A stretch of DNA of 64,000 bases. Source: Flexivirga caeni (GTDB lineage Bacteria > Actinomycetota > Actinomycetes > Actinomycetales > Dermatophilaceae). A program made the translations under genes and the position numbers. Location: the NCBI RefSeq assembly GCF_003724155.1, contig NZ_RJJQ01000022.1, positions 19,434 through 83,433 on the forward strand. The letters are read 5' to 3'. A model generated the notes under the pieces. That model was not told the DNA's origin. It worked only from the letters and a program-made list of their open reading frames with translations, and did no database searches. How positions within the stretch are numbered: position 1 is the first letter of the stretch; each line of letters begins with the position of its first letter. Positions 49,204-59,204 of this stretch are shown here, piece after piece.

Positions 49204-50352
49204 GTGGGCAGCCAAGTGCTTCGCCGGTCGATCGCGCCGGCTGTGGGGGTGACCGCGGGTGCGACCGTGGCGGTCGGCGGCGGTGCGTTCGGCATCTCGT
49301 CATACTTCGCGCGGCAGCTGGTGACGCCGGTCGTGCCGGTCGACGACGCACCCCTGCTGGAGGTCGGCAGCGACCACGTCGTCTTCGAGAACACCGCCGA
49401 GTCGATCGCGCCCGGCCGGTATGGCCTGTGGCAGAACGGTTTTGAGACGCACGCGCGCCTCGGTGAGGTGCTCGGCATCGACGCGGGGCGGGTGACCCGC
49501 CGCCTGGACGGCGTCGATTTCGGGGTTCTCGAAGTCGGTCATGCCCGCTTCAACAGCTACTACTTCTGCGGTCCGCCGGCCACCTCGCTGCCTGTGTCGC
49601 TCGCGGAAGTCACGCTCGACACCCCCGTCGGCGGTATGCCAGCCTGGGTGGACCGGATGCCCGGCAGCGACCGCTGGGCGGTGCTGGTGCACGGGCGGGG
49701 CGCGCAGCGCGGGGAGACGCTGCGCGCGGTCCCGGTGCTGCACGAACTCGGGATCAGCAGCGTCATACCCTGCTACCGCAACGACATCGGGGCACCACAG
49801 GGTCCGGATCGCCGCTACCACCTGGGGCTCACCGAGTGGGCCGATGTCGAATCGGCGGTGCTGTATGCCGCCTCATGCGGGGCCAGGGAGGTGCTGCTCT
49901 TCGGCTGGTCGATGGGTGGCGCGACGGTGCTGCAGCTGCTCGACCGCTCCTGGATCGCCGACCTGGTCGACCGGGTCGTCCTCGACTCGCCGGTGGTCAG
50001 CTGGCCGCCGGTGCTCGACTTCCATGCTGGGGAGAACAAGCTGCCGCGGCTGATCTCCACCGCGGGGGGCAGGCTGCTGCGCAGCCCGCTGCGGCACGCC
50101 TTCGCAGGCCTGGACGAGCCGGTCGACATCCGGGAGACCGACTGGGTGCGTCGATCCGATGAACTCAGCCGTCCGATGCTGCTGATCCATTCTGCGGTGG
50201 ACGAATTCGTCCCCTACGCGCCGTCGGCCGCGCTCGCCGCCGCACGTCCCGACCTGGTCCTGCTGGAGACCTGGGACGTCGCCCGGCACTGTCGCGGCTG
50301 GAACGTCGACCCGGACAGGTGGGAGCGGCTGGTGGGCGAGTTCTGCGCATGA
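49204..50352 (+). CDS. Alpha/beta hydrolase
   Basis: A 382-residue protein. GTG 49204 gives MGSQVLRRSIAPAVGVTAGA, a hydrophobic N-terminus that may be a membrane anchor or signal. The frame is open upstream, but that overlaps the divergent ligase gene. The hydrolase core has VLVHGRGAQRGETLRAVPVL near residue 160, nucleophile GWSMGGATVLQLL near 235, Asp in SAVDEFVPYAP near 330 and His in ARHCRGW near 362. The substrate is unknown. Confidence 0.82.
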   Translation: MGSQVLRRSIAPAVGVTAGATVAVGGGAFGISSYFARQLVTPVVPVDDAPLLEVGSDHVVFENTAESIAPGRYGLWQNGFETHARLGEVLGIDAGRVTRRLDGVDFGVLEVGHARFNSYYFCGPPATSLPVSLAEVTLDTPVGGMPAWVDRMPGSDRWAVLVHGRGAQRGETLRAVPVLHELGISSVIPCYRNDIGAPQGPDRRYHLGLTEWADVESAVLYAASCGAREVLLFGWSMGGATVLQLLDRSWIADLVDRVVLDSPVVSWPPVLDFHAGENKLPRLISTAGGRLLRSPLRHAFAGLDEPVDIRETDWVRRSDELSRPMLLIHSAVDEFVPYAPSAALAAARPDLVLLETWDVARHCRGWNVDPDRWERLVGEFCA

Positions 50353-50381
50353 CGCGAGGATTCGTTCCTCGTCCTCGCGTC
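50351..50381 (+). terminator. Hairpin overlapping the hydrolase stop
   Basis: A perfect 10-bp stem GACGCGAGGA / TCCTCGCGTC with an 11-nt loop, starting within the stop codon of the hydrolase gene. It is a likely terminator ahead of the convergent glgX. Confidence 0.55.
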
Positions 50382-50434
50382 CTGCACCTGGCGCTGATGG
50401 TCCGTCCTTCGGCCGGAACGCAGACTGATCCTGG

Positions 50435-52549
<2,115 letters not shown>

Positions 52550-52637
52550 ACACGGCATTGTGCTGCACGGGTTTTCGCCGTGCCGCGGCTACCTTGGTCC
52601 AAGTGACTTGTGACACCGCGCGAGGACGGATGCACCG

Positions 52638-53744
52638 ATGGGCGTGAAGGACACGCTGCGGCGCGAGTTGTCCCGTGTGCCAGGGCTGCTGGCGCTTGCG
52701 AGGCTGGTGGCGGGGACGTTCCGCGTGTGCATGAAGTACCGCGTGACCGGGCTGGCCGCCGAGGCGGGCTTCTTCGCCCTGCTGTCCCTGCCGCCGCTGA
52801 TCTTCGGTCTGCTCGGTGCCGTCGGCTATCTCGGGCACTGGCTCGGGCCGAACATCGTCGCGCAGGTCACCGCGAACATCGAGCGCTACGCGTCGGGGTT
52901 CCTCACCGAGCAGAGCCTGCGAGACGTGATCATGCCGACGATCAAGTCCGCGCTCAGTGCCGGACGGCCCGACGTCATCTCGGTCGGCTTCCTGCTCTCG
53001 CTGTGGTCCGGCTCGCGGGCGCTGAACGTGATGCTTGACACCGTCTCGATCATCTACGGACACGGTGGGCACCGGGGTGTGGTCAAGGCGCGGCTGCTGT
53101 CACTGTCGCTGTATTTCGGTGGGCTGGTCTTCGGCGCGGCCGTCATCCCGCTCATCGTCATCGGACCGGACCTGCTCGGCAGCTGGCTGCCGCCGGGACT
53201 GCGTTTCCTGATGGTGCTCTACTGGCCGCTGGTCGGCGGATTGACGATCCTGACGCTGGCGACGTTCTTCCACATCGCCACCCCGGGACGGCTGCCGTGG
53301 CTGCGGCATCTGCCCGGAGCCACGCTGACCTTGGTGACCTGGGTGGTCGCGTCGATGGTGTTGCGGTGGTTCCTGGGCCGGTCGATCGGCGATCACAGCG
53401 CCAGCATCTACGGGCCGCTGGCGGCCACGATCGTGGTGCTGACCTGGCTGTACTTCCTGGGCATCGCAGTGCTCATCGGGGCCGCGCTCAACGCGGCCTC
53501 GGTGCGGTTGTGGAGTGCGCCGGAGCGCACGCCGGTACGGGAGCGAGCGATCGAGTGGATCGGCGACGGTATGACGCGGCTGCGCGAGCAGAACGCGGCG
53601 GCCGAGCCCGCCCGGTCTGCGATGACTGCGGCACGGCCGAAGCCCGCGGTCATGAAGCGACCGGTTCGCGTCATACCGGAACCGATCGGGGACGACGCCA
53701 CACCGGTGGAGGTCCAGTTGGATTCCCGGCGGGCGATCGGCTAA
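52638..53744 (+). CDS. YihY/BrkB family inner-membrane protein
   Basis: A 368-residue membrane protein (MGVKDTLRRELSRVPGLLAL) with six hydrophobic segments between residues ~40 and 295 (AAEAGFFALLSLPPLIFGLL; ATIVVLTWLYFLGIAVLIGA). The cytoplasmic C-terminal ~70 residues are hydrophilic. The function is unknown; old RNase BN annotations for this family are incorrect. It lies 41 bp upstream of the tRNA cluster. Confidence 0.88.
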   Translation: MGVKDTLRRELSRVPGLLALARLVAGTFRVCMKYRVTGLAAEAGFFALLSLPPLIFGLLGAVGYLGHWLGPNIVAQVTANIERYASGFLTEQSLRDVIMPTIKSALSAGRPDVISVGFLLSLWSGSRALNVMLDTVSIIYGHGGHRGVVKARLLSLSLYFGGLVFGAAVIPLIVIGPDLLGSWLPPGLRFLMVLYWPLVGGLTILTLATFFHIATPGRLPWLRHLPGATLTLVTWVVASMVLRWFLGRSIGDHSASIYGPLAATIVVLTWLYFLGIAVLIGAALNAASVRLWSAPERTPVRERAIEWIGDGMTRLREQNAAAEPARSAMTAARPKPAVMKRPVRVIPEPIGDDATPVEVQLDSRRAIG

Positions 53745-53785
53745 TGTTTCGGCGCGTGCCGATGTGGTTTCCACGTCGTCAGCAG

Positions 53786-53858
53786 GCGGACATAGCTCAG
53801 TTGGTAGAGCGCAACCTTGCCAAGGTTGAGGTCGCCGGTTCGAGCCCGGTTGTCCGCT
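53786..53858 (+). tRNA. tRNA-Gly (anticodon GCC), copy 1
   Basis: A 73-nt cloverleaf: acceptor GCGGACA / TGTCCGC, D-arm TAGCTCAGTTGGTAGAGC, anticodon loop TTGCCAA (GCC), T-arm CCGGTTCGAGCCCGG, discriminator T. CCA is not encoded. Confidence 0.95.
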
Positions 53859-53905
53859 CTGGTGTGATCCAGTTTCCCGTCGCGGGAACCGGATTCGGAC
53901 CGCAC

Positions 53906-53976
53906 GGTGGAGTGGCCGAGAGGCGAGGCAACGGCCTGCAAAGCCGTCTACACGGGTTCAAATCCCGTCTCCACCT
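53906..53976 (+). tRNA. tRNA-Cys (anticodon GCA)
   Basis: A 71-nt cloverleaf: acceptor GGTGGAG / CTCCACC, anticodon loop CTGCAAA (GCA), T-arm ACGGGTTCAAATCCCGT, discriminator T. CCA is not encoded. Confidence 0.94.
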
Positions 53977-54084
53977 CGCAAACCATGACCGCTGAAACGT
54001 TCCGGACGGGCCGTTTTGGTTGTTGAGCCGGGTGTCGGATAGAGTTCTGAACCGTTGCCCCGGCCGCACGGTCAGGGTTTACAG

Positions 54085-54157
54085 GCGGACATAGCTCAGT
54101 TGGTAGAGCGCAACCTTGCCAAGGTTGAGGTCGCCGGTTCGAGCCCGGTTGTCCGCT
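54085..54157 (+). tRNA. tRNA-Gly (anticodon GCC), copy 2
   Basis: Identical in sequence to the tRNA at 53786-53858, 299 bp downstream. The identity ends at the gene boundaries apart from a few bases (AGGC upstream, TCT downstream), so a recent duplication or gene conversion is likely. Confidence 0.95.
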
Positions 54158-54181
54158 CTGCGATAGCAGACGTATCGCTCT

Positions 54182-54253
54182 GGACGATTGGCGCAGCGGT
54201 AGCGCGCTTCCCTGACACGGAAGAGGTCACTGGTTCGATCCCAGTATCGTCCA
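54182..54253 (+). tRNA. tRNA-Val (anticodon GAC)
   Basis: A 72-nt cloverleaf: acceptor GGACGAT / ATCGTCC, anticodon loop CTGACAC (GAC), T-arm CTGGTTCGATCCCAG, discriminator A. It is the last tRNA of the cluster. A mobile-element region begins about 180 bp downstream, so its 3' end is a plausible integration target, although I see no repeated attachment sequence. Confidence 0.94.
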
Positions 54254-54265
54254 CGACGGAGAAAA

Positions 54266-54300
54266 GGCCCTTGACCTGCGGACACGCAGGATCAGGGGCT
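54266..54300 (+). terminator. Imperfect hairpin after the tRNA cluster
   Basis: CCTGCG / CGCAGG with loop GACA, flanked by an outer GGCCC / GGGGC pairing with mismatches and followed by TTCTTCAATT. It is the probable terminator of the tRNA transcript. From here to 54430 no gene is visible. Confidence 0.6.
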
Positions 54301-54429
54301 TCTTCAATTCGTGCGTGCACTACTTGTGCGCTACTTGCGCCCGGGCCTCGGTCGGCGACGAGCAACAGCTGACGGCCCGACATTCGGTGATCCGGGCTCT
54401 AGCGGTCGATTCCAGGGACACACTTGGAC

Positions 54430-55080
54430 TCAACTCACCTTGACACGCAGGGCGACGCCGTCGGCGTGGCGTTTCCCGCGGCCGATGCCGGACTCGTTGT
54501 CCCAGATCAACCTGCGCGGCACGGCACCCAGTTGCCGTAATAGGTCCCACTTGCCCAGCAGCAGGTCCTGCGTGTGCCTCGTGGGGATCATCGTGGCGAG
54601 CATGAACCGCGAGTGCGCGCAGGTCATCACCAGCACCGGCAACAACGGCGTGGAGCCGTCCTCCAACGGAACATCGGCCGGTGGGAACCACAGATCGCAC
54701 TGGACGGCATCGCCGGGCAACCAGATCAACCGGTCAGCCGGATCCACCGTCCGGTAATCCGGCCGCAGCCGGCGCACGTTGTCGCGGAACCAGGTGATGG
54801 ACCCGGTCCACCCGAGGCGTTCGGCGATCACGGTCGCCGGCATGTCCGGGGTCTTCGCCAGCAATTGCCGCACCGCAGGCTCGAATGGTGTGAACGATGT
54901 TGGCCCCGTGGGCCGCACATACTTCGGAGGCCGGTCCGATCCCGCCGCCTTCAGCACCGTCGTGCGAGAGATGCCCAACTGCTGCGCGATGCGTGCCTTC
55001 GGCACGCCCTCAGCAGACATCCTCCTGATCAGCGCCCAGTCCTCCAATGTGATCACCCTCCGATCGTCGTGAGTGTTCAC
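54430..55080 (-). pseudogene. istA: IS21-family transposase IstA, C-terminally truncated
   Basis: From ATG 55080, 216 residues match the N-terminal half of IS21-type IstA: helix-turn-helix (ARIAQQLGISRTTVLKAAGS), then the DDE core start VQCDLWFPPADVPLED (first Asp) and RRLIWDNESGIGRGKR (second Asp). The third catalytic residue and the C-terminal half are missing, and the frame ends GVALRVKVS. A normal IstA is about 400-500 residues and is followed by istB, which is absent. The truncation point lies about 180 bp from tRNA-Val. Confidence 0.85.
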
Positions 55081-55123
55081 TTTTCAAGCGTCGTAACTGA
55101 CCAGTTTTCAAGCGTCGCCGACA
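55081..55123. repeat. IS21 terminal repeats (element end)
   Basis: TTTTCAAGCGTCG occurs at 55081-55093 and again at 55105-55117, directly upstream of istA. Tandem ~12-13-bp repeats at the ends are typical transposase-binding sites of IS21 elements. The element end is probably the ACA at 55121-55123 (TGT on the complement). Confidence 0.65.
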
Positions 55124-55124
55124 G

Positions 55125-55214
55125 GAGCGCGTCACCGCGCAGTATCCTCGCCTCTTCGCTCACTGGGTCTGGGTCAACTACCCGCTGATGACCAAGGTGA
55201 CAAGAGCGGAGTGA
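55125..55214 (+). pseudogene. Group II intron reverse transcriptase/maturase, C-terminal remnant
   Basis: An open stretch reading ERVTAQYPRLFAHWVWVNYP then LMTKVTRAE and a TGA at 55212-55214. The YPRLFAHW pattern fits my memory of the C-terminus of intron-encoded reverse transcriptases. The identification is supported by intron domains V and VI immediately downstream. The protein is cut on its 5' side exactly where the IS21 end lies. Confidence 0.6.
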
Positions 55215-55276
55215 CAGGAGACTGTCACGCTCCGTTCCGTGGGAGCCCGGGGCTGCAATGCCTCGGGCCACCCGAC
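55204..55276 (+). ncRNA. Group II intron domains V and VI (3' end of intron)
   Basis: 55204-55237 is a 34-nt domain V: it begins GAGC, has 14 base pairs, a GNRA loop (GAGA, 55218-55221), a 2-nt CG bulge at 55228-55229 and ends CCGTTC. The AGC triad is at 55205-55207. Domain VI follows (55241-55273): GCCCGGGGC / GCCTCGGGC with loop TGCAAT, and an unpaired A at 55270 as the candidate branch point. The intron would end at GAC, 55276. The 5' domains are absent, so it is a non-functional fragment. Confidence 0.8.
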
Positions 55277-55625
55277 CCTGGGTACCTCCCGCGTGCGGGG
55301 AGAGACCAGCTTCAACTCCCGGGCGATCTGGTCCCAGTACTTGCGACTGGTGAGCCGGAAACTGCCCGCGTAGCAGGTGAATCACGCACGTTTGCACGAT
55401 CGCGTCCGGCCACGTCGTGGCCACCACCTCCGGCAACCCTTTCAGGCCGTCACACACCACGAACATCGTGTCGGCCACGCCGCGGTTTTTCAGCTGGCGT
55501 CAGCACCGCCAGCCAGTACTTCGCGCCCTCCCCGTCACCCGGGGGTGCCGGCCCATAACCCGAGCACGTCCTTGCACCCGTCGACGGTGACCCCGATCGC
55601 GGCGTAGAACGGCCGGTTGGCGACC

Positions 55626-55661
55626 CTGGAGCCAAGCTACGCAGCGAAGCGAGGGTTTGGA
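55626..55661. repeat. 36-bp insertion in the IS256 remnant, copy A
   Basis: Begins CTGGAGCCAA and ends TTTGGA, with GCTACGCAGCGAAGCGAGGG between. Removing it restores the expected IS256 reading KVRDG-(x)-VANRPFYAAIGV. It has the same length and the same ends as copy B at 55694-55729. Confidence 0.6.
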
Positions 55662-55693
55662 ACCGTCCCTCACCTTGACCACGATCGCGTCGA

Positions 55694-55729
55694 CTGGAGC
55701 CAATGCCTAGACGCGCAGCGCGAATTGGA
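55694..55729. repeat. 36-bp insertion in the IS256 remnant, copy B
   Basis: Begins CTGGAGCCAA and ends ATTGGA, with TGCCTAGACGCGCAGCGCGA between. Its CCAA/TTGG ends are inverted. It separates YAAIF from (V)DAIVVKVRDG in the transposase. Copies A and B are 32 bp apart. Confidence 0.6.
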
Positions 55730-56428
55730 AAGATCGCCGCGTACACGGCCTCCAGGGGCCGGCAGAGCCACTCGTTCATCTCCTCACTGAGCCGGTCGGT
55801 GATCCGGGAGATGGTGTCCTTGGACACGCTCGCGCCGTAGATCTCCTCCAGGTGGGCGCTGATCTCTCCGGTCGTCAGGTCTTTCGCCGTCAGCGACAGC
55901 ATCACCTGCTCGACCGACCCGAGCTTGCGGTGGTGCTTGGGCACGATGACCGGCTCGAAGGTGCCGGCCCGGTCCCGCGGCACCTGGATCTCGACCTTGC
56001 CGACGTTATCGGTCAGCACGGTCTTCGTGCGAGAACCGTTGCGAACATTACGAACCCGACCCCCCGGGCATCCCATCCTGGTCGGCATTGTCAGCGTCGA
56101 CGGCCGGTGCCGGCGACTCGTGTCTGCCGTGGCCGAGGGGTGCTCGGTCATCTCCTCTTCCAGCACCATCTTCGTCAGGTCCTTCGGGCAACCCCGAGGG
56201 CCCGGTCAGCGAGTCACCGTTCGCGCGGGCTTCCTGCACCAGCTCAGTGATCGCCGCCAACCGGCGAGCCTGCTCCTCGGACTTCTTCGGCCGCCGATCG
56301 GCCGGCTCACGCCGCCGACCCGACTGCTGCTGCGGTCCTGCCTGATCCTGCTTCTCCTGCGCGGTGTGGTTCACGTCCTGCAGTGTCATGCGCTACTACT
56401 CCGATCCCGCCCCACTCACGGGGGCGTG

Positions 56429-57262
56429 TCACGGACCAGAAACACCAAATTTGCGATAGTCCCGCTCCAGGTTCGTGCGGGCAGTCGGGTGTGTGGCGTG
56501 CCCCGGTTCGGCACACGCGGAGACGAATGACCGGAAGAGAGCTTGCTCCCGGTCGTCTTCGGGGAGCAGCTCCGGATGCCATTGGACACCGACACACCAG
56601 CGGGCATCGACGAGCTCAATAGCCTCGATGCCGCCGTCTGAGGCGCGGGCTGCGATATCGAGCCCATCGCCGAGCCGATCGATGGCCTGATGGTGCAGCG
56701 AGTTCACCTCCTTGCCGGACAAGCCGTACACGGTTGCGAGCAGACTGCCCGGAGTGAATGTGACACCGTGCCGGTGCGTCTCGGCTAGCTCCGGGTCGGC
56801 AGCAACGGGCGGGTGCTCGGGGGACCTGCCAGCGATGTCCCCGTGCAGGGTCCCGCCGCAGGCCGCATTCAATAATTGCAGCCCGCGGCAGATCGCGAGC
56901 ACGGGGAGCTCTGCGCTTAGGGCTGCCCTCAACAGGGCAATGTCCCAGCGGTCGAGGGACTCCGAGGCATTCTCCCCAACGGTATGGGGGCAGACCCCGC
57001 TGACGGGGGCGGCAAGATCCTCCCCACCGATGAGCACGAGCCCGGTCATACCCTGGATCACCTCGCGAGGGTCGGTGCCGACGCTGGCCTGAGGGCTGAG
57101 CAAGACCCGAGCGCCGGCGCGCTGCACTGCGTGGACGTACTGCACCTCCGCGCCGTACATGTCGCGGATCGGCGGGCCGAACACCTGTCCCTTTCGTCGC
57201 CACGTGTTCATTAGCACCCGGGGAGCCGGCCCCTCGGTTGTGCGCACCATTCCGGTACTCAT
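56429..57262 (-). CDS. Class I glutamine amidotransferase (PuuD / gamma-glutamyl-amide hydrolase type)
   Basis: A 277-residue protein with the amidotransferase triad: LVLIGGEDL near residue 76, nucleophile LAICRGLQLLN near 123, and GVQWHPELLP with His-Glu near 228. The PuuD branch hydrolyses gamma-glutamyl amides such as gamma-glutamyl-GABA. Next to a GS-like ligase, as here, it parallels the PuuA/PuuD and aniline AtdA1/AtdA2 pairs. It is the last gene of a five-gene operon and overlaps the ligase by 4 bp. Its final codons abut the IS256 remnant, so the native C-terminus may have been replaced. Confidence 0.85.
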   Translation of the reverse strand: MSTGMVRTTEGPAPRVLMNTWRRKGQVFGPPIRDMYGAEVQYVHAVQRAGARVLLSPQASVGTDPREVIQGMTGLVLIGGEDLAAPVSGVCPHTVGENASESLDRWDIALLRAALSAELPVLAICRGLQLLNAACGGTLHGDIAGRSPEHPPVAADPELAETHRHGVTFTPGSLLATVYGLSGKEVNSLHHQAIDRLGDGLDIAARASDGGIEAIELVDARWCVGVQWHPELLPEDDREQALFRSFVSACAEPGHATHPTARTNLERDYRKFGVSGP

Positions 57263-58602
57263 CCGAGATCGAAGAAGCGCTCAAGCTCGACGTCGGGCAC
57301 CTTGGCTGCGAATGTGTCGAGCTGGCTTTGCCTGGTTGCTGCGAAACCATCGACAAATGCGTCGCCGAACCAGTCCCGGGCGAATGTCGAACCGCGCATT
57401 CGCTCGATCGCCTCCGGCATGGAACGCGCGAACCCCGGCCCCTCCTGATTCTGCTCATAGCCATTGCCCGTTATCGGTTCACCTGGGTCGAGTTCTTCGA
57501 TGATCCCCGCGGTCCCGGCAGCCACCATGGCAGCCACGATCAGGTATGGGTTGGCGTCGGCGCCGGCGAGACGGTTCTCGACACGCAGGGTGTCGTCGTC
57601 GTGGCCGACGACACGCAGACAGGCCGTGCGATTCTCATAGCCCCAGGTCAGCCCTGAAGGGGCGAAAGTACCTGGGGCGAAGCGCCGATAGGAGTTGACA
57701 GTGGGCAGGAACAACAGCGAGAGCTCACCCAAGTAGCGACGCAGCCCGCCCAGGAAGTGTATGAAAGCCCGTGACGTCCCATGTATGTCACCGGCATCGT
57801 GGAACACCGGGTTTCCGACGGAGTCGAGAAGGGACATGTGTACGTGGCTCGACTGGCTGTCCGCATCCTCATTCCAGCGCGGCATAAAGCAAACCGTCTT
57901 TCCGCGGCGCATCGCGAGGATCCGAAGAAAGTTTTTCAACAACACCAGTTGATCTGCCGGTTCCAAGCCCTCGCCGGGGGCAGTGCATGCCTCCATGAAA
58001 CCGCCGCCGATCTCCTCGTGCATCTTCGACAGGTCGATTCGTAGGGCCTCGCACATGTCGGCCACGGCGCCGTACCAGTCGGACTGGTGGACTTGGTAGA
58101 TGACTAGGTCATGGCTCTTGTGCGCAGTGGCGGTGCGCAGATCGTGATAGTTCTTGGCACGGGCACTCTCCGCCGTTTCGTCGAACAGCGTGTATTCGAG
58201 TTCGATGCCGTACCGCGGCGCATAACCATAGTTAGCGGCTGTAGCGAGGACTTTCCCGAGCAACGACCGCGGGCACAGCTGGGCGGCCTCACCGGAGTAG
58301 GTCGCCAGCAGGAGCAGATCCCGTCCGTCCTCGGCCCAGGGCACCCGCCTGGCGCTGTCCGGATCGACCTTCAGGAAGTCGTCATGGAAGTCGGCCGAGG
58401 CGTCGGTGACACCGGGTAGTGTGAGGAACTCGTCTGTGGGATCAAGCGCCAGCGTGGCCGGTGCCATGCCCATACCGTCGCGTAGTATGCCGGCCAGGCT
58501 GCTCGACGAGACCAGCTGTCCGCGGAGCAGACCATTGGTGTCGGCCAAGGCAACCGTGGCGAACCCACGGCCGAACTTCTCGATGTATTCCTCAGGCTTC
58601 AT
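57259..58602 (-). CDS. Glutamine synthetase family protein (gamma-glutamyl-amine ligase type)
   Basis: A 447-residue protein with GS catalytic features: RYGIELEYTLFDE near residue 130 (metal Glu), EEIGGGFMEACTAPGEGLEP near 195, SQSSHVHMSLLD near 250 (His), GYENRTACLRVV near 325 and LRVENRLAGADANPYL near 340. The sequence looks closer to PuuA and gamma-glutamylanilide-synthetase-type ligases than to housekeeping GlnA, which I judge from context and length. Expected reaction: ATP-dependent joining of glutamate's gamma-carboxyl to an amine. It overlaps both neighbours by 4 bp. Confidence 0.87.
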   Translation of the reverse strand: MKPEEYIEKFGRGFATVALADTNGLLRGQLVSSSSLAGILRDGMGMAPATLALDPTDEFLTLPGVTDASADFHDDFLKVDPDSARRVPWAEDGRDLLLLATYSGEAAQLCPRSLLGKVLATAANYGYAPRYGIELEYTLFDETAESARAKNYHDLRTATAHKSHDLVIYQVHQSDWYGAVADMCEALRIDLSKMHEEIGGGFMEACTAPGEGLEPADQLVLLKNFLRILAMRRGKTVCFMPRWNEDADSQSSHVHMSLLDSVGNPVFHDAGDIHGTSRAFIHFLGGLRRYLGELSLLFLPTVNSYRRFAPGTFAPSGLTWGYENRTACLRVVGHDDDTLRVENRLAGADANPYLIVAAMVAAGTAGIIEELDPGEPITGNGYEQNQEGPGFARSMPEAIERMRGSTFARDWFGDAFVDGFAATRQSQLDTFAAKVPDVELERFFDLG

Positions 58603-59204
58603 TTGGGCTCCTCTGTTACGTCAGGGCTCACGGTCGTGAACCGGCGCTGGTGGTACATCAGCGGCAGGGGAGTCTCGCCCTCGCAGAGCAGCGCGTCGAG
58701 TACTCGGCCGATCACTACCATGTGGCTGGCTTGGTGCAGGCTGTTGGAGAGGTGGCAGACGCAGACCGCAGTCGCCCCGTCGAGGGTCGGGGTTCCGGTC
58801 GTGTGCTGCGACCAGTCGGCGTTTGCGAACCGGTCGGATCCCTTGAGCCCCGTGCGTCCGGCAAACGTAGCAGCGATCGACTCCTGACTGTGGGAGAGGA
58901 TGTTGACTGAGAACCACCCGGTCGCCGTCAGCGCCTTTGCCATGCTCGAACCGCGGTTGACGCAGGCCACCAGTTGCGGCGGCGTGGTGGACAGTGAGCA
59001 GACGGCGGTGGCCGTGATCCCGAATCGCTCGCCGGACGGGCTTGAGGCAGCAATGACGCAGACGGTGGCAGCCAGGGAGCTCATCGCAGTCAGGAAGCGC
59101 TGTTCTATCGTCTCTTCGTACGTGCGATCCTGGTCCTCAAGCATCCAGCCTGGGTAGGACGGAGCCAGCGAGCGATGATCGTGCCACCGCGGGTCGATGG
59201 TCAA
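58599..59204 (-). CDS. Flavin reductase family protein
   Basis: A 201-residue flavin-reductase-like-domain protein: RFLTAMSSLAATVCVIAASS near residue 36, RFGITATAVCSLSTTPPQLV near 60, and GWFSVNILSHSQESIA near 96. Such proteins supply reduced FMN/FAD to a partner monooxygenase. The divergent acyl-CoA-dehydrogenase-fold gene is the obvious partner. It overlaps both neighbours by 4 bp. Confidence 0.87.
   Translation of the reverse strand: MTIDPRWHDHRSLAPSYPGWMLEDQDRTYEETIEQRFLTAMSSLAATVCVIAASSPSGERFGITATAVCSLSTTPPQLVACVNRGSSMAKALTATGWFSVNILSHSQESIAATFAGRTGLKGSDRFANADWSQHTTGTPTLDGATAVCVCHLSNSLHQASHMVVIGRVLDALLCEGETPLPLMYHQRRFTTVSPDVTEEPK

Larger units (their letters stand above)
55277..56389 (-). 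pseudogene. IS256-family (mutator type) transposase, frameshifted remnant
   Basis: ATG 56389 starts MTLQDVNHTAQEKQDQ, with LVQEARANGDSLTGPSGL further on. The core continues in another frame: KTVLTDNVGKVEIQVPRDRA, LYDxIS-like ASVSKDTISRITDRLSEEM, then VDAIVVKVRDG (first catalytic Asp), YWLAVLT, DTMFVVCDGLKGLPEVVATT (second Asp) and QTCVIHLLRG. The frame changes at least four times, including at two 36-bp insertions and at an extra C near 55499. The C-terminal part after RKYWDQIAREL is cut at the group II intron fragment. Confidence 0.85.

Noticed and set aside
53297..53995. A plus-strand frame running through the first tRNA-Gly and tRNA-Cys
   Set aside because: It crosses two clear tRNA genes and overlaps the YihY gene in another frame.
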